Source of the DNA: URNF01 sp045638005 | GTDB taxonomy: Bacteria; Bacillota; Clostridia; Oscillospirales; Acutalibacteraceae | Direction: 5' to 3' | DNA length: 64,000 bases | Assembly: GCA_045638005.1 (NCBI GenBank) | Contig: JAZUAN010000059.1 | Location: forward strand, 1-64,000 | Part shown: in pieces, positions 42,950 to 52,063 of the stretch | How positions within the stretch are numbered: position 1 is the stretch's first letter | Layout of the letters: the number at the start of each line of letters is the position of its first letter | The notes under the pieces: model-generated | Told to the model about the DNA's origin: nothing | Seen by the model: only the letters and a program-made list of their open reading frames with translations | Databases searched by the model: none | Made by a program: the position numbers and the translations under genes

Positions 42950-44604
42950 GCACCGAGATGTCAAAAGACGAACTGAACCTCGAAGAAAATACCATCGCTA
43001 AGACGGAGGAAATCTCCGTTCCGGCAGACCCCTTTGCTGCTTTCGCTAATCCCGAAATACGCACCAAAGAGGATCTGGAGGGTGACAAAAAAAAGAAAAA
43101 ACGCATCTTGCTGATTTCTTTGATTTCCGTGTTCGTGCTGCTTGCCGCTGTCATCGTGCTGCTGGTATTCGTTTTCCCAAAAGAGGTGGAAGAAACCCCC
43201 GAAGACACCGCGACAGACACTTCGGTGGTATTGTTTGACAAAACCAATGCAGACGGCAGCAACGCCATCGCTTCTGCCGTTTTCAAGAGCAAGGATGACA
43301 CGGTAGAAATCGTCAGCAAGGACGGCAAGTTGTATGCCAAAGGCTATGAGGATCTCACGGCACACGCTATCAATATTAAGGATCTGCAAACATTGCTGAC
43401 CAAAATGACCGCCTTAGAATCCATCGGCACGGTCTCCACGCTGGCGGATTTCGGCTTGGATAAGCCGCAGCTGACCGCTACCATCACCTACAACGATGGC
43501 TCCAAAAAGGTGTTGGAGATCGGTAATATGTCTCCCGATCAAGCCGGTTATTACATTCGCGAGCAGGACAGCATGGAGTTGTATATCTTAGATATCAACG
43601 ACTTTGCGATCCTTTCGATGGATTCACTCGATTATATCAGCACCACCGTATTCTCCGAACCGGTTATTGAGAGTAGCGAAGAAGCGGAAACTGATGTTGT
43701 TTTACGCAAAATGACCTTGGGCGGCACGGCGCAAAACGGCAAGGATTTCTCCTTCCGCTTGGTGACCTCCGAGGATGACGAGACCTTTATTTATTACAGT
43801 TATATTATTACCGAGCCATATCTCAAAGGTTCCAATTCCGCTTATGACACCGATCTCGACGCCTTCACCACGCTCACCGCTTCTTCCGTAATAGCGACAC
43901 ATCCTACCGCAGAGAAACTCAAAGAGTACGGTCTTGATAATCCCTATTCCATCCTGACCTTCACGCTCGCTAAGCGCACCTCCATTTCCGGTGATGATGG
44001 CTCCGGCAACACCGTTTCGGTCACTACTCATGACGATCTCATAGAGCACACCTTGCGTTTGAGCAAGGCGAACAGTGACTATTATTACGCAATGATAGAC
44101 GATAAACCGATCATCTATCTGGTGCCGGTTGCAGATATTCCTTTTGCGACCATGCAGTACGACGATTTTGCCGATACGCTGCTGTTCTTGGAGGATATCA
44201 CGCAGATGGGTATGTTCAAGGTGAAGTCGCCCGAAAAAGAAACCGTTTTTGAGTTAGAGCATTTCGACAACATTACGGATACTGCGAAGAATCTGGTCGT
44301 CACCGTAGGTGACAAGACCTACGACACCATGGATTTCCGTTATCTGGTCAATAATTTCATGGACATCAAGCGGCACAGCGCCCTCACAAAAGAGGTGGAC
44401 GGCTTACCGCTCAAGTTGGAAATCGGTATCTATCACCGCGAAAAAAACGAGCCCACGCTCACCGTGAAGTTCTACGAGGTATCCAGCAATCTGTATGCTG
44501 CGGTACTCAGCAACGGTGAAAAATACCAGGTAAAGGCCAGCAAAGTCAACTTTGTAATTGAACAGTATGAAAATTATCTGAACGGAAAAACCGTATTACG
44601 CTAA
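42946..44604 (+). CDS. DUF4340 protein of the Gld-type system
   Basis: 552 residues. A short cytoplasmic N-terminus, one membrane helix at about 50-72 and a repeated extracytoplasmic domain with LADFGLDKPQLTATITYNDGS-like repeats, typical of DUF4340. It overlaps the preceding gene by four bases (ATGA). It completes the four-gene ATPase-permease-GldG-DUF4340 operon. Confidence 0.9.
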   Translation: MSTEMSKDELNLEENTIAKTEEISVPADPFAAFANPEIRTKEDLEGDKKKKKRILLISLISVFVLLAAVIVLLVFVFPKEVEETPEDTATDTSVVLFDKTNADGSNAIASAVFKSKDDTVEIVSKDGKLYAKGYEDLTAHAINIKDLQTLLTKMTALESIGTVSTLADFGLDKPQLTATITYNDGSKKVLEIGNMSPDQAGYYIREQDSMELYILDINDFAILSMDSLDYISTTVFSEPVIESSEEAETDVVLRKMTLGGTAQNGKDFSFRLVTSEDDETFIYYSYIITEPYLKGSNSAYDTDLDAFTTLTASSVIATHPTAEKLKEYGLDNPYSILTFTLAKRTSISGDDGSGNTVSVTTHDDLIEHTLRLSKANSDYYYAMIDDKPIIYLVPVADIPFATMQYDDFADTLLFLEDITQMGMFKVKSPEKETVFELEHFDNITDTAKNLVVTVGDKTYDTMDFRYLVNNFMDIKRHSALTKEVDGLPLKLEIGIYHREKNEPTLTVKFYEVSSNLYAAVLSNGEKYQVKASKVNFVIEQYENYLNGKTVLR

Positions 44605-44610
44605 ACTCTT

Positions 44611-44653
44611 GTCAACACATTTTATGTTTTACATAAAATGTGTTGACTTTTTA
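44611..44653 (+). terminator. Terminator with 15-bp inverted repeat
   Basis: GTCAACACATTTTATG / CATAAAATGTGTTGAC with a short loop, then Ts. The TTGACT of a promoter for the next gene lies in its right arm, so the two functions overlap. Confidence 0.8.
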
Positions 44654-44672
44654 TTTTGAATCGTGGTAATAT
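44643..44672 (+). promoter_or_regulatory. Promoter of the sortase-substrate operon
   Basis: TTGACT at 44643 and TAATAT at 44667, 18 bases apart; the -35 box is in the terminator stem. Confidence 0.5.
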
Positions 44673-44706
44673 ATAGTAGAATGTTTTTACAAAGGATGAA
44701 TAGGTT

Positions 44707-45249
44707 ATGAAAAGATTTATTTCAGTAGCGTTAACCTTTCTATTGCTCTTGGGTGTTTTTGCGGGTACTTTTAGCGTGAGTGCTGCCACCGAAGAGGATA
44801 TTATCAAAACCCTCAGCGAGTCTCCTGTTTACAAACACATTTCCGGCGACATCACACAGCTTGCGCGCAGCATGGATGCGACCGACGAACAGTTGGATGC
44901 GCTGCACGACATTGCCAAACGTTTTGCGGCTATGAAATTCTCCAGCAACGCCCCCTCTGCCCACAAATATACCGCCGCGGAGATCAAAGCGGTTCTTGCA
45001 CTGGTTGATGAAGCCTGCGATGTGTTGGGATATACCTATACTTTCGTTCCCAGCGACGACCCCAAGCATGTCCGTGACTTCGTGCTTGAAGTATATGATG
45101 CAAACGGCATGGTGTACTGCTTTGACGGCGACATCATTGCAAAAACCGGCGGCGACCAGAACGCTCTGTATATCGCCATCGCGGCTTGCGGTTGCCTGCT
45201 GCTCGCCGGTGCTGCTATCGTTGCCAAAAAACGCAGCAAAGCCGTATGA
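44707..45249 (+). CDS. Secreted protein with non-canonical sortase signal
   Basis: 180 residues: signal peptide (1-26, cleavage after VSA), a helical extracellular domain, then at the C-terminus GDIIAKTGGDQN followed by a hydrophobic helix (about 153-172) and the tail KKRSKAV. This is the arrangement of a cell-wall sorting signal, with AKTGGD where LPxTG or PKTGD would be expected. A sortase gene overlaps its stop codon (ATGA), supporting the reading. The extracellular domain is not recognised. Confidence 0.85.
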   Translation: MKRFISVALTFLLLLGVFAGTFSVSAATEEDIIKTLSESPVYKHISGDITQLARSMDATDEQLDALHDIAKRFAAMKFSSNAPSAHKYTAAEIKAVLALVDEACDVLGYTYTFVPSDDPKHVRDFVLEVYDANGMVYCFDGDIIAKTGGDQNALYIAIAACGCLLLAGAAIVAKKRSKAV

Positions 45250-45926
45250 AAAGGTTACACATTTCAAAAGATATGAAAAAAACGGGCAAGCAGATCCTTC
45301 TGCTTGCCCTGCCTTATCTTTTGACATTTTTTGCGGTAGGGTGCCTCGCATTCAGCGGTGCTTCCATGCTCAAACAAGCGATTGAGAATTCTGTGCTCAC
45401 CACCTTGTTTAACGCACCGGAACTGACCGATCAACCCGAAAAAGAGATCGAACATATCACCTTAGAGGGCGACACAGTTTCCATAGACGAGTTTCCGATG
45501 CTCAAATGGGGTGATAAATGGGCGACCCTCTCGGTGGATGAAATGCCCGAAGCCAGTATCAACGGCGCAGAGGTGTTTGTCGGCGACAACCCCGCTATCT
45601 TGAAAAAGGGTGTCGGCAAATATTTCGGCTCGTATTTCTGCGGTGAGGGTAAAAAAATCGTGATGTCCGCTCACGTAACCAAAGCGTTTTATTGTCTGGA
45701 AGATATGCAGGTCGGATACACGGTGCGTGTGCATACGGTATACGGCGAATATGTCTACAAGGTGGACGAGATCTTTTTGTTTACCGTAGATGACAAGCAT
45801 GTGGTACTGGATCCCGCAGAGCAGGAGGAGTTGCTTTTATACACCTGCTATCCCCGCGGCGTCGGCTACCGCAGTCAGCGGGTGGGCGTGCGCTGCAGTA
45901 AAGTGTCGGGGGTGGATTTCAGATGA
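45246..45926 (+). CDS. Sortase family transpeptidase
   Basis: 226 residues from an ATG overlapping the substrate gene stop. N-terminal signal anchor (about 15-38). Catalytic His143 in MSAHVT, Cys201 in LLLYTCYPRG and a likely Arg212 in YRSQRVGV. The TCYP sequence with an Arg soon after resembles class D/E-like sortases. It sits between the candidate substrate and a membrane protein, so it is probably dedicated to that protein. Confidence 0.9.
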   Translation: MKRLHISKDMKKTGKQILLLALPYLLTFFAVGCLAFSGASMLKQAIENSVLTTLFNAPELTDQPEKEIEHITLEGDTVSIDEFPMLKWGDKWATLSVDEMPEASINGAEVFVGDNPAILKKGVGKYFGSYFCGEGKKIVMSAHVTKAFYCLEDMQVGYTVRVHTVYGEYVYKVDEIFLFTVDDKHVVLDPAEQEELLLYTCYPRGVGYRSQRVGVRCSKVSGVDFR

Positions 45927-46852
45927 AAAAACGGCGCGCCCTTCTTACGATATGTAAAGTGCTGCTGTGTTGCTTGTTTGTCCCCGCGCTGATCGCCACG
46001 ATTTTCAGTATTTCAGTCTGCCGTATGTTTGATGTAAACGCGGTGGAAAAGCAGCTGCAAAAACAAGGTTTTTATGCCATTGCTCCTGCAAAGGTCGAGG
46101 AAAATATCAGCAATCTGCAAGGTGTGATCGGCATTGAAACAAAGGATATCCTTGCCGTCATTCCGGACGAGCAGGTGCGCATTTTGTTAAAGCAGTATAC
46201 AACCTCTGTAAGTGAGACCTTGCTTTTGGGCAAGGAGGATACCGCTGAGATTCATTTCACTTCGGATGAACTGTATAATTTAGTTTGCACCGTCATCACA
46301 GCCGAGCAGTATAAAAACGATACCGTACAGATGCAAGAGGATCGCAAGGCTATCTACGCCGATCTAACTGCCGAAGTCAACAATACGTTATCCTTCTTCC
46401 CGCAAACGCTGTACGCTTCTGTCACCGAAATTTTAGAGAATGCGGGCTTTGATTTAAATACCGTATACGCCGCTGTGAATACCGTGCGCCACTTAACCCT
46501 ACCTTTGCTTTTGGGGACGCTGGTGCTTTTAGTCGGTATCTTTCTGTGCGGATGGTACAATAAACCGCGCGCGCTGCGCACGGTTGCAGGTTGCGCCTTT
46601 ATCACCACATCGGTATTTTTCCTGCTTTCAATATTTGTACGCAGCTACCCGTTGCTTGACCGTCTCAGTCTGTCGGACGGTCTGCTCAGACGGTATGTGC
46701 TTGCCGTTTTCAATAATATGGGAAACAGCATTTTCCTTTCGGTAACCGTCGCCTTTGTGATCGCCACCTTACTGCTGATCGCCGCAATTGCATGGGAAGT
46801 AATTGCAAGCAAAAACAATACTTGCACGCAGGTTGAAACTGTGATAGAATAA
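45923..46852 (+). CDS. Membrane protein of the sortase operon
   Basis: 309 residues starting 4 bases before the sortase stop (ATGA overlap). One helix at about 8-32, an extracytoplasmic domain of some 155 residues, then a block of three more helices (about 187-212, 215-240, 265-290). No recognised domain. The strict co-translation with a sortase suggests a joint role, for example in holding or presenting the substrate, but this is inference. Confidence 0.8.
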   Translation: MKKRRALLTICKVLLCCLFVPALIATIFSISVCRMFDVNAVEKQLQKQGFYAIAPAKVEENISNLQGVIGIETKDILAVIPDEQVRILLKQYTTSVSETLLLGKEDTAEIHFTSDELYNLVCTVITAEQYKNDTVQMQEDRKAIYADLTAEVNNTLSFFPQTLYASVTEILENAGFDLNTVYAAVNTVRHLTLPLLLGTLVLLVGIFLCGWYNKPRALRTVAGCAFITTSVFFLLSIFVRSYPLLDRLSLSDGLLRRYVLAVFNNMGNSIFLSVTVAFVIATLLLIAAIAWEVIASKNNTCTQVETVIE

Positions 46853-46881
46853 TTGTCAGTACGCAAAAAGGAGTTTTCATC

Positions 46882-47619
46882 ATGTCCGGACATTCTAAGT
46901 GGAACAACATTAAACGTAAAAAAGAAAAAACCGACGGTCAAAAAGCTAAAATCTTCACCAGAATGGGTCGTGAGATCGCGGTAGCCATCAAAGAGGGCGG
47001 CAGTGCTGATCCCTCCTCCAACTCAAAGCTTAAGGACGCAATCGCAAAAGCGAAAGCCAATAACGTGCCCAACGATAACATCGACCGCATCATCAAAAAA
47101 GCGGCAGGCGACAGCAACGCAGATTCGTATGAGGCGCTGCAGTACGAGGGATATGGTCCTTGCGGTATCGCGGTCATTGTAGAGACTCTCACCGACAACC
47201 GCAACCGCACCGCCGGCGAAATGCGGCACTATTTTGATAAATGCGGCGGCAACCTGGGCCAGACCGGTTGCGTCTCGTTTATGTTCAATAAAAAAGGCGT
47301 TTTGGCCATTGAAGCGGAAGGCTTGGATGAAGACACCGTGATGGAACAAGCGCTGGAAGCGGGTGCTTCCGACTTCAACACTGACGGCGACATCTATGAG
47401 ATCGTCACCGAGCCGGAGGATTTCTCCGCTGTGCGCGACGACCTCGAAGCAAAAGGCTACACCTTCGTTTCCGCCGAGGTGGAAATGGTGCCGGATATGC
47501 TTTCCACCATTGATGATCCCGCTGCTGCCGAAAAGATGGAAAAGCTGCTGGATATGTTGGAGGATAACGACGACGTACAAAACGTCTGGCACAACTGGGA
47601 TCGCCCCGACGACGAATAA
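46882..47619 (+). CDS. yebC: YebC/PmpR-family protein
   Basis: 245 residues with the family start MSGHSKWNNIKRKKEKTDGQKAK in outline, the AIAKAKANNVPNDNI segment and YEGYGPCGIAVIVE. AAAAGGAG precedes the ATG. Family members are cytoplasmic; described roles are DNA-binding regulation and, more recently, help to ribosomes at proline stretches. Monocistronic with its own terminator. Confidence 0.95.
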   Translation: MSGHSKWNNIKRKKEKTDGQKAKIFTRMGREIAVAIKEGGSADPSSNSKLKDAIAKAKANNVPNDNIDRIIKKAAGDSNADSYEALQYEGYGPCGIAVIVETLTDNRNRTAGEMRHYFDKCGGNLGQTGCVSFMFNKKGVLAIEAEGLDEDTVMEQALEAGASDFNTDGDIYEIVTEPEDFSAVRDDLEAKGYTFVSAEVEMVPDMLSTIDDPAAAEKMEKLLDMLEDNDDVQNVWHNWDRPDDE

Positions 47620-47630
47620 GAATGATGTAA

Positions 47631-47668
47631 GAGGGAATGATTTGTAAAAATCATTCCCTCTTTTTTTA
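47631..47668 (+). terminator. Terminator of yebC
   Basis: GAGGGAATGA / TCATTCCCTC stem with T-run. Confidence 0.85.
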
Positions 47669-47676
47669 TAATCCAC

Positions 47677-47730
47677 TTGACAATTGAACAGGTATTCAAC
47701 TATACTATAAACAGTTGAATATCTGTTCAA
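47677..47730 (+). promoter_or_regulatory. Promoter with ArsR/CadC-type operator
   Basis: TTGACA at 47677 and TATACT at 47701 (18 bases) are embedded in a long inverted repeat from 47684 to 47730: TTGAACAGGTATTCAACT pairs with AGTTGAATATCTGTTCAA. This matches known operators of ArsR/CadC repressors (TATTCAA...TTGAATA), and covers the -10 region, so binding blocks transcription. Confidence 0.9.
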
Positions 47731-47747
47731 TTGTTTTGGAGGTAAAA

Positions 47748-48107
47748 ATGGCAAAAAATACATTTTCCTGTGATTGCAATGTGGTACATCACGACACGGT
47801 AAAAGCGGTGCGCGAAAAGATGCTGATCGATGAGGTGTATGCGCAGGTAACCACCTTTTTTAAGGTGCTGGGTGATCCTACACGCATGCGCATTATCTGG
47901 GCATTGGACCAAGGTGAGCTTTGCGTGTGTGATATTGCAAATATCCTTGGCATGACTAAATCCGCGGTATCCCATCAGCTGGGCACTTTGCGGAATGCAC
48001 GTCTGGTTAAATGTCGAAAGGACGGCAAATCCGTGTACTATTCGCTTGATGACGACCACGTAAAACAGATGATAAAAGCAGGCATTGAACACACACAGCA
48101 TCAGTAA
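47748..48107 (+). CDS. ArsR/CadC-type metal-sensing repressor
   Basis: 119 residues from the ATG at 47748 (GGAGG upstream). Cys8 and Cys10 in the N-terminal arm and Cys59 and Cys61 in ELCVCDIA match the four-cysteine alpha-3N site of CadC, which senses Cd(II), Pb(II) and Zn(II). The recognition helix is TKSAVSHQLGTLRNARLV. The C-terminal histidines (EHTQHQ) may add a second site. It heads a three-gene operon with a metal chaperone and an exporter. Confidence 0.93.
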   Translation: MAKNTFSCDCNVVHHDTVKAVREKMLIDEVYAQVTTFFKVLGDPTRMRIIWALDQGELCVCDIANILGMTKSAVSHQLGTLRNARLVKCRKDGKSVYYSLDDDHVKQMIKAGIEHTQHQ

Positions 48108-48121
48108 AAGGAGTTTTGAAT

Positions 48122-48343
48122 ATGGATATCATTTGTAAGATCACCGGTATTGACTGCCCCAACTGCGCAGCAAAACTGGAAAGAAAGCTACAAAAACTGG
48201 ACGGCGTGGAAAATGCTGTCATCAATTTTATGATGGAAAAGCTGTTTTTGGAGTGTGCTGAAGAAAACCAAGCGGCTGTCATGCAGGCGGTGGAAAAGGC
48301 GGTCACCAAATTTGAAAGAGACGCAAAAGTCACCCGCCTGTGA
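48122..48343 (+). CDS. Heavy-metal-associated (HMA) domain protein
   Basis: 73 residues from the ATG at 48122. One ferredoxin-like HMA domain with the metal site GIDCPNC (Cys12, Cys15). It likely hands the metal to the P-type ATPase encoded ten bases downstream, which lacks such an N-terminal domain itself. In many CadA proteins this domain is fused to the ATPase. Confidence 0.88.
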   Translation: MDIICKITGIDCPNCAAKLERKLQKLDGVENAVINFMMEKLFLECAEENQAAVMQAVEKAVTKFERDAKVTRL

Positions 48344-48352
48344 GGTAATGAT

Positions 48353-50191
48353 ATGAAAAAAGAACTTGGTCCTATCGTTGTTTGCGTTATTATATTGATA
48401 GGCGCGCTGTGTTTTCCACCCGAATTTCTCTATTTGCGGTTGTTCTTATTTATTACCGCATACCTTGTAGTAGGTGCAAAGGTGCTCAAAGAGGCGGTTG
48501 AAGGCATTTTTCACGGTGAGGTGTTTGATGAAAACTTCTTGATGGCACTTGCCACCGTGGGTGCTTTCGCGTTGGGTGAATATACCGAAGCGGTCGCCGT
48601 TATGCTGTTTTATCAGGTGGGCGAAATGTTCCAAAACTATGCGGTACGCCGCTCACGCAAGTCTATTGCGTCTTTGATGGATATCCGACCCGATTACGCG
48701 ATGCTATTGCAGGAAAACGGCAACGCTGTCAAGGTATCCCCCGAGGAAATCAAAATAGGTGATCGTATTCGCGTAACCCCGGGTGAGAAGATAGCGCTGG
48801 ATGGCACAATCATTGACGGCAGTGCACAGTTGGATACTGCGGCACTCACCGGCGAAGCGATGCCGCGTACGGTGCATGCGGGAGATACGGTGCTCAGCGG
48901 TTGCATCAACCTATCGGGTGTGTTGACCATAGAAGTCGGTAAAATTTTTGGGGAATCCACCGTCAGCAAGATCCTACAGCTGGTGGAAAATGCCGCTATC
49001 CGCAAAGCAAAAGCGGAAAACTTCATTTCCAAATTTGCCGCTGTGTATACCCCTATCGTGGTGATCGCGGCTGTGGTGTTGGCTATCCTGCCGCCGCTGC
49101 TTATTTCAGGACAAAGTTTTTCCAGTTGGATCTATCGCGCGCTGACATTTTTAATGGTATCCTGCCCCTGCGCGTTGGTCATCTCAGTACCGCTCACCTT
49201 TTTCGGCGGCATCGGCGGCGCATCCAAAGCGGGTATCCTCTTTAAGGGCGGCAACTATATTGAAGCGCTCGCCTCTGCTAAAATTGCGGTATTCGATAAA
49301 ACAGGTACCCTGACACAAGGCACCTTCATGGTGCAGGAGATCTCCCCTATCGGCATCTCCAAAGAAGAGTTGCTATACTATGCCGCGCATGCAGAAGGCT
49401 TTTCCTCCCACCCCATTGCCGTATCCCTTTTGGAAGCCTACGGACAACCCATCCAAACGGATATCGTGCTAGATGTTACCGAGACAGCCGGACATGGTAT
49501 TGCCGCCACCGTAGGCGAAAAAACGGTGCTTGTGGGCAGCGCGCGGCTGCTGCAAGCAGCAAATATTGACGTCCCCGTCATAAAGATTATCGGGACGGCG
49601 GTTTTTGTAGCAATAAATGGTGCATACGCGGGATATATCCGCATTGCCGACATGGTTAAAGCGGATGCCCAAAACGCCGTAAAAGCCTTAAAATCGGCTC
49701 ATATTCGCACAGTGATGCTCACCGGCGATAACCGCAAGACCGGTGAAGCGGTGGCAAACGCGCTCGGTATTGACACGGTGTATGCCGAACTGTTACCGGG
49801 CGATAAGGTGGAAAAGGTAGAGAAACTGCTTGCTGAGAAATCCCATAAGGAGAAGCTGTTATTTGTAGGTGATGGCATCAACGACGCACCGGTTTTGGCG
49901 CGTGCGGATATCGGTATTGCCATGGGCGGCAGCGGCAGCGATGCCGCCATTGAAGCCGCCGACGTAGTACTGATGACCGATGAGCCGACAAAGCTTATCA
50001 CCGCTATCCAAATTGCCAAAAAGACCCGCCGTATTGTGCGACAGAACGTGGTGTTCGCATTGTCTGTGAAGATCGCGGCGCTGATTTTGAGCGCTTTTGG
50101 TCTTGTCGGCATGTGGGCAGCGGTCATTGCCGACGTCGGTGTGTCGGTGGTCGCCATTTGTAATGCGCTGAGGATGTTAAAAAACAACTAA
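48353..50191 (+). CDS. P1B-type heavy-metal ATPase (Cd/Zn/Pb exporter)
   Basis: 612 residues. Features: six to eight membrane helices, the metal-binding SCPCAL (Cys271, Cys273), the actuator TGEAMP, phosphorylated Asp315 in DKTGT, MLTGDN and GDGINDAP. The order matches the CadA/ZntA subgroup and agrees with the CadC-type repressor. The N-terminal HMA domain is supplied as a separate protein by the preceding gene. Confidence 0.95.
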   Translation: MKKELGPIVVCVIILIGALCFPPEFLYLRLFLFITAYLVVGAKVLKEAVEGIFHGEVFDENFLMALATVGAFALGEYTEAVAVMLFYQVGEMFQNYAVRRSRKSIASLMDIRPDYAMLLQENGNAVKVSPEEIKIGDRIRVTPGEKIALDGTIIDGSAQLDTAALTGEAMPRTVHAGDTVLSGCINLSGVLTIEVGKIFGESTVSKILQLVENAAIRKAKAENFISKFAAVYTPIVVIAAVVLAILPPLLISGQSFSSWIYRALTFLMVSCPCALVISVPLTFFGGIGGASKAGILFKGGNYIEALASAKIAVFDKTGTLTQGTFMVQEISPIGISKEELLYYAAHAEGFSSHPIAVSLLEAYGQPIQTDIVLDVTETAGHGIAATVGEKTVLVGSARLLQAANIDVPVIKIIGTAVFVAINGAYAGYIRIADMVKADAQNAVKALKSAHIRTVMLTGDNRKTGEAVANALGIDTVYAELLPGDKVEKVEKLLAEKSHKEKLLFVGDGINDAPVLARADIGIAMGGSGSDAAIEAADVVLMTDEPTKLITAIQIAKKTRRIVRQNVVFALSVKIAALILSAFGLVGMWAAVIADVGVSVVAICNALRMLKNN

Positions 50192-50230
50192 AAAAACAAG
50201 AGAGATGCAGAGCATCTCTCTTGTTTTTTT
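50191..50230. terminator. Bidirectional terminator
   Basis: AAAAAACAAGAGAGATGC / GCATCTCTCTTGTTTTTT, between the convergent ATPase and esterase genes. Confidence 0.88.
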
Positions 50231-51386
50231 ATGCATTGGGATTTTTCCAATCAAAGATCAATTCGGGTTGTTCAAACGGGGTTTCAAAGAAGGTATCCTC
50301 CAGCGGCTCGCCGTTACGCACGTGGCAGATAAGGCTCGCCAAACGGCGTGCATCACTCACATCATGCTTGTGATAACCGCGGCGGTAGTACCAATAAAGG
50401 TTATCCTCAACACCCAGCATTTTGTATACTTCTTTTGCTGCCATGGTGGTTTGCCAAGAGCCAATAGGATTGGTCCAGATATCGCTCGCTGCTTCTGCGA
50501 TCATCAGCACACGAGGCGCCACCATTGCTTTAAGAAAATGACAGTCAAACGGCAACTCTGCTTCGCGATTTGCATAGTCCTTGAGCTCCGGTCCAAACCA
50601 GAACGGGAAATTCTTGCTAACGTCGGCAAGCGTTTCGTTGCGATGAACCTGGCCATTCTCCTGCACCGCCGACATATGAATGCGATAGCAACTGCAAGAG
50701 GCGGCGTTGGACTCATTGGGCGCGACAATGGTCGCACGCTCATCCAACACACCCGCCAGCATAGCCGTTTTGGCGCCGCGAGAATGTCCGGTAAATACGA
50801 GGGTAGAAAAATCAAAGGTGCCTATTTTTTCGAGTGCATCCACGCAACGGGAGAAACCCCACGCCCATGCACCGATTGCACCGAAAGTCTTGTCCGGGTA
50901 GGTTTGGTATAGCGGTCCCGCTTTCACGCGTTCCTCGCCCTGCACATCATGCACGATCTCGGTGCGGTTAAATACACAAAAAGCAATACCTTTGCTTGTG
51001 AAGTTTTCAATAAATGCCTTATCACACCAACCATCAAAGCAACCGTCTCCGTCTACGACCACCGGCCACGGACCATTGCAATCCGGAATGAACACACGCA
51101 TACAAAAAGTCACCGGATTTTCTCTTGTGCCGGTGTGAATGCGATAAGAACTGCTTCTGCCCCTACCACCGCGATAGAGGATTTCCACCTCTAAAAATTC
51201 AGGGGCGGGCGGTTGTGTGCCGTATTGCAGTTCAATAACATCCTTGTACATTTCCGCACGGCGATCTGCCCACTTCTCAGGGGTGTTTGCAATTGTACCA
51301 TCTTTGCAGATAAAAGGATTGGGCAGCTTTCCCAAAACCTCGTATTCAGTCACTTTGATAAGGCTTCTGTCAAAATCACAAGACAT
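50229..51386 (-). CDS. CE15-like glucuronoyl esterase family hydrolase
   Basis: 385 residues from the ATG at 51386 (AAGGAGT upstream). Alpha/beta hydrolase: nucleophile Ser in GHSRGAKTAM, Glu in PNESNAAS, His in YHKHDVSD, and the conserved segment PIGSWQTTMAAKEVYKML. These are shared with CE15 4-O-methyl-glucuronoyl methylesterases that act on xylan-lignin esters. No signal peptide is seen, so it would act inside the cell on imported oligosaccharides or on another ester. Function by family only. Confidence 0.82.
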   Translation of the reverse strand: MSCDFDRSLIKVTEYEVLGKLPNPFICKDGTIANTPEKWADRRAEMYKDVIELQYGTQPPAPEFLEVEILYRGGRGRSSSYRIHTGTRENPVTFCMRVFIPDCNGPWPVVVDGDGCFDGWCDKAFIENFTSKGIAFCVFNRTEIVHDVQGEERVKAGPLYQTYPDKTFGAIGAWAWGFSRCVDALEKIGTFDFSTLVFTGHSRGAKTAMLAGVLDERATIVAPNESNAASCSCYRIHMSAVQENGQVHRNETLADVSKNFPFWFGPELKDYANREAELPFDCHFLKAMVAPRVLMIAEAASDIWTNPIGSWQTTMAAKEVYKMLGVEDNLYWYYRRGYHKHDVSDARRLASLICHVRNGEPLEDTFFETPFEQPELIFDWKNPNA

Positions 51387-51554
51387 GTGTACCACTCCTT
51401 TTTTTGTCACATTATAACACATCTTTTTTAGAATTGCAACAACCAAAATACACCTTGATATTTTACCGAAAATTGCAAAAGAAGGCTTGACACAAAACAT
51501 AGAATGTATGAAAATAAGCGGAAAAAGTCATAGTAAAAAAAGGGAGAGATATGT

Positions 51555-52013
51555 ATGTCAGAAAAGAAAATCAGTATTGCAATCGGTCGTCTGCAGGAAA
51601 TGTTCGGCAATATGCGCGCTATCGAGATTGCTGCCGAAATCGGCGCGGATGCTATCGACTTTAGCACCTGCGGCAAGCAGTTTGACTATCGCGATTCCAA
51701 ATCCATTTTCAGCAAGAGCGATGAAGAGATCGTCGAATACTTCACCGCTATCAAAAAACGTGCGGACGAACTCGGACTGATCATCGGACAGACTCACGGT
51801 CGCATCGCCAGTCTCAAACCCGATCCCGATTGGAACGAAGCGGAGATCAAAAATGCGCGCATCGACTGTCTGGTCGCCAAAACGCTGGGCGCTCCCATTT
51901 GTATTATGCATGCCGTCTCCACCCTTTGGTTTGGTCCCGAATTGGTGGTAGAAACTGCCGCATTTGCGATCAAGGTGTTGCGCAATATGCTGGAGAAACA
52001 TTATAACAAATAA
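51555..52013 (+). pseudogene. Sugar-phosphate isomerase/epimerase with internal deletion
   Basis: 152 residues where the xylose-isomerase-like family has about 280. It begins normally (SEKKISIAIGRLQEMFGNM) and runs to APICIMHAVSTLWFGPE, the end of the third strand region, and then goes straight to what looks like the usual C-terminal helix FAIKVLRNMLEKHYNK. The middle of the barrel, with most metal ligands, is absent although the frame is kept. It is probably non-functional. GAGAGAT lies before the ATG. Confidence 0.75.
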
Positions 52014-52022
52014 GCCTATAAT

Positions 52023-52062
52023 AAAAAAGCGACAATCACACAAATGTGATTGTCGCTTTTTG
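52023..52062. terminator. Bidirectional terminator
   Basis: AAAAAAGCGACAATCAC / GTGATTGTCGCTTTTT, between the damaged isomerase and the degV gene. Confidence 0.88.
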
Positions 52063-52063
52063 T

